A stretch of 64,000 nucleotides of DNA from Cristatella mucedo (lineage: Eukaryota; Bryozoa; Phylactolaemata; Cristatellidae), in assembly GCA_009760855.2 (NCBI GenBank), contig WPIO01000014.1, positions 3,464,501 to 3,528,500 of the forward strand. Reading direction: 5' to 3'. The translations under genes were made by a program, and so were the position numbers. Each line of letters starts with the position of its first letter. Position 1 is the first letter of the stretch. Shown piece after piece: positions 60,038 through 64,000 of the stretch. The notes beneath the pieces are model-generated. The model made no database searches and was not told the DNA's origin. It worked only from the letters and a program-made list of their open reading frames with translations.

Positions 60038-61583
60038 ATAACGGGTCGTGGCAGACCAGCTGAACTCGTATATCGAAACCTCACACCTTGCTAGTAAGTT
60101 CCAGTCTGGCTCTAGAGCTAATCACTCCACAGAGTCAGCATTGCTTCGGGTATACAACGACCTACTTAGGAATGCAGACATGGGTAGAGTGTCTCTTCTT
60201 GTTTTGCTCGATCTTTCGGCAGCTTTTGATACCATCGATCACAAAGTACTTCTAGAGCGCCTCTCATCTCGCCTGGGCATCACTGGCACTGCTCTGCAGT
60301 GGTTCAGGTCCTATCTCAGTGGGAGACTCCAGAGTGTTGACGTGAATGGACAAAGATCATCTGAAGTACCTCTAAAATATGGAGTACCTCAGGGCTCTGT
60401 GCTAGGTCCGGTCCTTTTCACCGTTTATACTCTCCCTCTCGCTGATGTGATTGCCAAGCACAATCTAGGCTTTCACTTCTATGCGGATGACACTCAGTTG
60501 TACCTTTGCTTTGATCCCTCCCAGCCTTCGAGCACCTCAAATTCTCTCAACTCACTTGCTGCATGCATTGATGACATCCGATCATGGATGGCAGCAAATT
60601 TTCTAAAACTAAACGATGATAAAACTAACTTACTAGTTATGGGCAAACCTAGTGTTATTCAGAAATTGGAAAGGCTGACTTTCAAAATTGGCTCTGCCAG
60701 CATATCTCCAGTTGCATCAGCTCGAAATCTAGGTGTCATATTCCAAAGCGACCCCTCGTTAGACGACCATATCAGCTCCACAGTCAAATCCGCCTATTTT
60801 CAGCTTCATAACATTTCTAAAATTCGGGCTTGTTTAGATAAGGATACCACGTCCAAGTTGGTCCATGCATTCGTGACATCTCGTCTCGACTTCTGCAACT
60901 CACTGCTTACTGGCCTACCAGCATGTGCGATCAGGCGATTGCAGCTGGTGCAAAACTCTGCAGCTAGGCTTGTCTGTCGTGAGCGTGGCAGTTGCCACAT
61001 TACTCCACTTCTCGCCGACCTGCACTGGTTACCAGTCAAGCAACGGATTGACTTCAAGGTTTTGTCGCTCACTTTTAGGTCTCTTCATTCTATGGCTCCA
61101 GCCTATCTTTCAGAGATACTACCCCATCAGGCAAAGCATCGTACCACTCGCTTTTCGGAATCCAACAGTCTAGAAATACCTCGTACAAACCTTAAATCCT
61201 TTGGAGACCGTGCATTTAGCTCGTATGCTCCCACAGCCTGGAACTCCCTCCCGACCTGCATCAGAACATCCCCTGACCTGACCACATTTAAAAGAAACTT
61301 AAAAACATACCTATTTAGGACAGCATTTAGTGGGTCCTTGTGATTCGTCCTCGATGTGCTTATGCGTGCTGACACTGTTCATGCTGCCACTAACCACATT
61401 TGCATGCTGACCCAGTGCATGTAACCCCTAACCATGTTATTCATTTTGTTTGTTTTTCAAGCATGATTTTACTTACTATTCTATTGCGTATCACTTTGCA
61501 GCAAATGTAAAGCGCCTAGAAAGAGATTAAGTTCTCTGCGGGCGCTTTATCAAGTGCAATATTATTATTATTATTATTATTAA
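60038..61583 (+). mobile_element. Youngest LINE-A copy, inserted in the viral relic (431-aa RT)
   Basis: The frame 60048-61343 is uninterrupted and keeps [28 protein letters not shown] (residue 112 on), the catalytic FYADD (residues 144-148), KLNDDKTNLL, LDFCNSLLTGLP, LHWLPVKQRIDFKV and LFRTAFSGSL. The 3' UTR and an ATT tail (61560-61583) follow. The 5' junction cuts the N-terminal half at VADQL. AACG, or TAACG counting the tail's last base, occurs at both junctions and is a likely target-site duplication. It interrupts the first penton-like gene. Confidence 0.96.
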
Positions 61584-62150
61584 CGTTGAGACCTGGTAAA
61601 TATTCAGCGTTAACGGATGAAGGATGGTCAACACGTGTTAGAGACACCATCAATTACAGCATCGCGTGCAAAGTGGAAGAATTAATAAGTTGCAAATCGG
61701 CGCTGACACCGCAACATTGAAAGGGTGGATCACTCTTCCACCTGGAAGCATATACCTAGCGATTAAATCAAAGATTACTCCAGTTTTAGGATTTACTGCT
61801 GATGCTTATACTACCGATTCAAATTTTGCTACCACATCCAGAAATCAAGAATGTTGTTTCGTACACAGCGAATACTAAAACGGATTCTGAAAGCATTTTC
61901 TCCTTGGGTTCTACCAGCATGATCATGGTGCATTGCGATAAGATGGAAAACTCTGTGAGTTATAGCAACGTAACTCAAACTTAAATATTGGGAATGTTTG
62001 TCTTTAACTTCGGTCCACGTGAATTGATGTTTTACAATCCTTGATTTCCTGAATATCACATTCTGTCTACAAATACTTTAAACTCTATTAGAGTATGGTG
62101 TGCAGATCAAAGTGGTATGCCTTTAGAATTTCCCAAAGAATAAATCGTCG
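61584..62150 (+). pseudogene. First penton-like structural gene, right part
   Basis: Right of the LINE the frame resumes with YSALTDEGWSTRVRDTINYS. It continues with WITLPPGSIYLAIKSKITPV in another frame, then SIFSLGSTSMIMVHCDK, and ends in a segment with DQSGMPLEFPKE before a stop. The closing motif (hydrophobic strand, DQ-G, then alternating hydrophobics) is shared with the next ORF and is typical of the C-terminal strand of Polinton/adintovirus-type penton or minor capsid proteins. At least three frameshifts and stops are present. Confidence 0.55.
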
Positions 62151-62182
62151 TGGATATTGAAATGTTAGATAGCTGATATAGA

Positions 62183-62952
62183 ATGGAAGTTATTAAACTT
62201 GTCAGTAGCAGTAGCGATACATCCGAAAGGAGGGTAACTCTAAATCCAAAGATATGCAGCAAAAAATATACAGATATTGGTCTTAAAAGAATACAGTTTG
62301 CGTATGTTAATACACCAGTATCTAATAGCTCTGCAAGGAATAACGCTTTATATTACAAGTCTAAAGGTGACACAGACAACTATAGTTATGTTACAGTTAC
62401 ACCTGTTTTTTACGAAAACGGTTCATTATCTATGGCATTGAACAGTGCTTTAGCCACTGCAAGCGTTGGAGATAATATCACATTCAAGTTGGATGGCGAT
62501 GGCAAGTTTATCATGCAAGTGAATGGCATCTGTATAGTATTTCTAGGATTGAAAACGTTGGCTGTTAGAAATAATTCTATGGGTGATACTCTAGGTTTCA
62601 CTTCCAACTTGCAAGGATCCTTTGGTCCTGCCATGGTACATGGCACTTCTTACGAAAAGATTAAGAAAGCAATGTATTTCTCTGGAACGTATATGGCGTG
62701 GAACAAGATGCAAATACCATCCAACGAAGATTTCAATGAATTTAGAGTAAATTGTAGTTTGATGGGTGTGAACAATGGATTTGACAGATATATCTCCAGG
62801 CAGAAAAGTAGACATGCACATTGACAATCCATCATTTTTAGATTTTACTTTTGGAGCGCTCGCAGAAAAAATTAGTTTCCGATTTAGTTTAACGGATCAG
62901 AATGGAACGTTGCTACAATTGGCAAAACCGTAGTCACCGTTGAAATTAGATA
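62183..62952 (+). pseudogene. Second penton-like structural gene
   Basis: An open frame of 213 residues (62183-62824) begins MEVIKLVSSSSDTSERRVTL and contains LSMALNSALATASVGDNITF, FLGLKTLAVRNNSMGDTLGF and KAMYFSGTYMAWNKMQIPSN. After a single frameshift near 62820 the coding continues to about 62950 with ISFRFSLTDQNGTLLQLAKP. The protein is beta-rich. The terminal DQ-G motif matches the preceding ORF, so the two may be paralogues. Assignment to the penton/minor capsid group is inference from architecture and neighbours. Confidence 0.55.
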
Positions 62953-62960
62953 AGAATTAA

Positions 62961-63506
62961 TATGGAGAGCAAGGTAGACTTTAATAAAAAAAATACTAGC
63001 TAATTTAACAGCCTCTTTTTGTATAGTGACAGAAGAGCCTTTACGGTTATCACCACCGCTTGCAGTGGCGATAAAGGATCGCCCACCGCAGGATTCGAAC
63101 CCACGACCTCGGGGCCGAGGCCGTGAAAAGCAACCGCCTTACCTAGTGAGCCATTATGGCTCACCCAATAAAGCACGTGGAGGTAATGGAAGAACGATTA
63201 TTGGAGCAGGAGCTGTTGATGCATTAATTGGTGCAGATGAAAAAGGTAGTCGATGTTGGTAAAGAACATGGCAAGGATATCGATGGTGGAGTAAAAACAG
63301 CAGTCAACACCGGTGTTGCAATTGAAAATAAAGTCAATGAGTGCAAAGATGCAAAAGAAGCGAAAGAAATTCAAAAAAGATTGGAGGCTGCAAACTCAGG
63401 AAAGATGAAGAGAAGCAAAAGCAAAAAAGACGATTCGCGAAAGGAAGATGAAGAACGCAAAAGTATTATTCAACGAAGAGAAGATGAAGAGTGCAAATAT
63501 AAGTAA
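62961..63506 (+). pseudogene. Helical charged viral protein gene, split by a SINE
   Basis: It opens MESKVDFNKKNTS at 62961 but meets a stop, and a SINE-1 copy intervenes at 63046-63166. It resumes with GGNGRTIIGAGAVDALIGAD and, in a shifted frame (63228-63506), HGKDIDGGVKTAVNTGVAIE followed by a charged K/E/R-rich helix. The role is unknown. The position between structural genes suggests a capsid or core component. Confidence 0.45.
63046..63166 (-). mobile_element. tRNA-derived SINE-1 copy
   Basis: On the reverse strand an A-box region TGGCTCACTAGGTAAGG and a perfect B box GGGTTCGAATCC (63091-63102) lie at tRNA-like spacing, followed by GCGGTGGGCGATCCTTTATC and GCCACTGCAAG as in the 36296 copy. 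No acceptor stem pairs with the 3' side, so it is not a tRNA gene. It interrupts the surrounding viral gene. Confidence 0.8.
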
Positions 63507-63527
63507 AAACAGAACCTGGTTAAAACG

Positions 63528-64000
63528 ATGACTGAGAAATCCAATCCTGTAATGTACAAAGAATTAAAAAGATCAATGACGAGCATGGCTAAGAAAGAAC
63601 CAGAAATAATGCAGAAAGAAACTGAAAGTAGGGTGATCGAGCCTCCTCCATGTTAAACTTATTCTCAAGTTATACAGAAGGGTGGTGTTTCCACAAGTGG
63701 AATTGTGGTGGTTTATACGTTAGAAAAAAAGAAGATAAATATTGTTAACTACTATTATGTAGGGATAACAGATTTGGATGTAGATAAGATATATCACTTG
63801 ACGGATCGAGAACTGCCTCCGGCACCCATCTATAACATTCAGTATTACGAGTACCCTCAAGCTGATGAAATTCAAGAAACTGCAACTATTCCCAGAGGAG
63901 TTGTATGGTTCGTCATTGAAGCTAGGAATACGGATTACGTTATACCGTCTGACGCTTACCTATTAGTTGAAGTAAGCATACAACTATGGAAAGGTGCTGC
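63528..64000 (+). pseudogene. Probable double-jelly-roll major capsid protein, N-terminus
   Basis: From ATG 63528 the frame runs 42 codons (MTEKSNPVMYKELKRSMTSM first) to a TAA at 63654. The same frame then stays open for 114 codons to the window edge. That open part contains IYNIQYYEYPQADEIQETAT and VVWFVIEARNTDYVIPSDAY followed by LLVEVSIQ. This pattern (an aromatic YYEY, then a strand, NxDxxxPS-YLL-E) is what I know from the N-terminal strands of major capsid-type proteins of Polinton-like elements in invertebrate genomes. Only the first part is in the window. The in-frame TAA may mark decay, or the two pieces may be separate genes. Confidence 0.5.

Noticed and set aside
63046-63166. A tRNA gene on the minus strand
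   Set aside because: The B box is perfect, but no acceptor stem closes and the body matches another repeat copy, so it is a SINE.
55503-64000. Bacterial or free viral contamination of the assembly
   Set aside because: Host-type LINE-A and SINE-1 copies lie inside the viral genes and the genes are decayed, which indicates an old integration in the genome.

Overview
The window is nuclear DNA from an invertebrate-type animal, judged from spliced genes (GT-AG introns), dense non-LTR retrotransposons, tRNA-derived SINEs, long microsatellites and a Polinton/adintovirus-like relic. The species cannot be named from the sequence. Most of the 64 kb is transposon debris; only two host genes are well supported.

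Host genes. At 8574-9639 (+) five consecutive short exons encode the N-terminal helical-repeat region of the histone-acetyltransferase cofactor TRRAP. Its sixth intron begins, and a LINE 3' fragment starts within about 5 bp of the last splice donor; no further TRRAP exon was recognised. At 11275-11368 (-) lies a single lysine-rich exon like the N-terminal extension of a eukaryotic cytosolic aspartyl- or lysyl-tRNA synthetase. At 37302-42500 (+) a four-exon gene encodes a roughly 990-residue, serine-rich C2H2 zinc-finger protein with seven fingers spread over all four exons.

Repeats. Two LINE families are present. LINE-A (CR1/L2-like reverse transcriptase, (ATT)n tail) has about 18 copies, all 5'-truncated; the copies at 30633-32040 and 60038-61583 are nearly identical, so the family was active recently. 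LINE-B (related reverse transcriptase, ACATT-type tail) has three copies. A SINE (SINE-2) carries a 3' end closely resembling the LINE-A tail, and a second tRNA-derived SINE (SINE-1) occurs three times. A 4.1 kb mosaic (25292-29440) is one LINE-A copy interrupted by a LINE-B copy, a further LINE-A copy that itself contains another, and a gag-only LTR element. A 1.6 kb foldback-type element (18299-19900) has arms of about 430 bp and a loop with three tandem repeats of about 162 bp.

Viral relic. From about 55.5 kb to the right end the base composition becomes AT-rich. A broken gene set appears there: a PLA2-like domain, an HNH-AP2 endonuclease, two minus-strand small proteins (one a DUF5679-type zinc ribbon), an A32/FtsK-HerA-type packaging ATPase, two penton-like structural ORFs, a helical basic protein and the start of a probable double-jelly-roll capsid protein. 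This is a degraded Polinton/adintovirus-like endogenous element that runs off the window. A LINE-A copy and a SINE-1 copy have inserted into it. In-frame stops and frameshifts show it is not functional as it stands. No polymerase, integrase, protease or terminal repeat of the element was recognised in the window.

The stretches between these features (listed) hold microsatellites, small hairpins and local tandem duplications but no gene I can defend.
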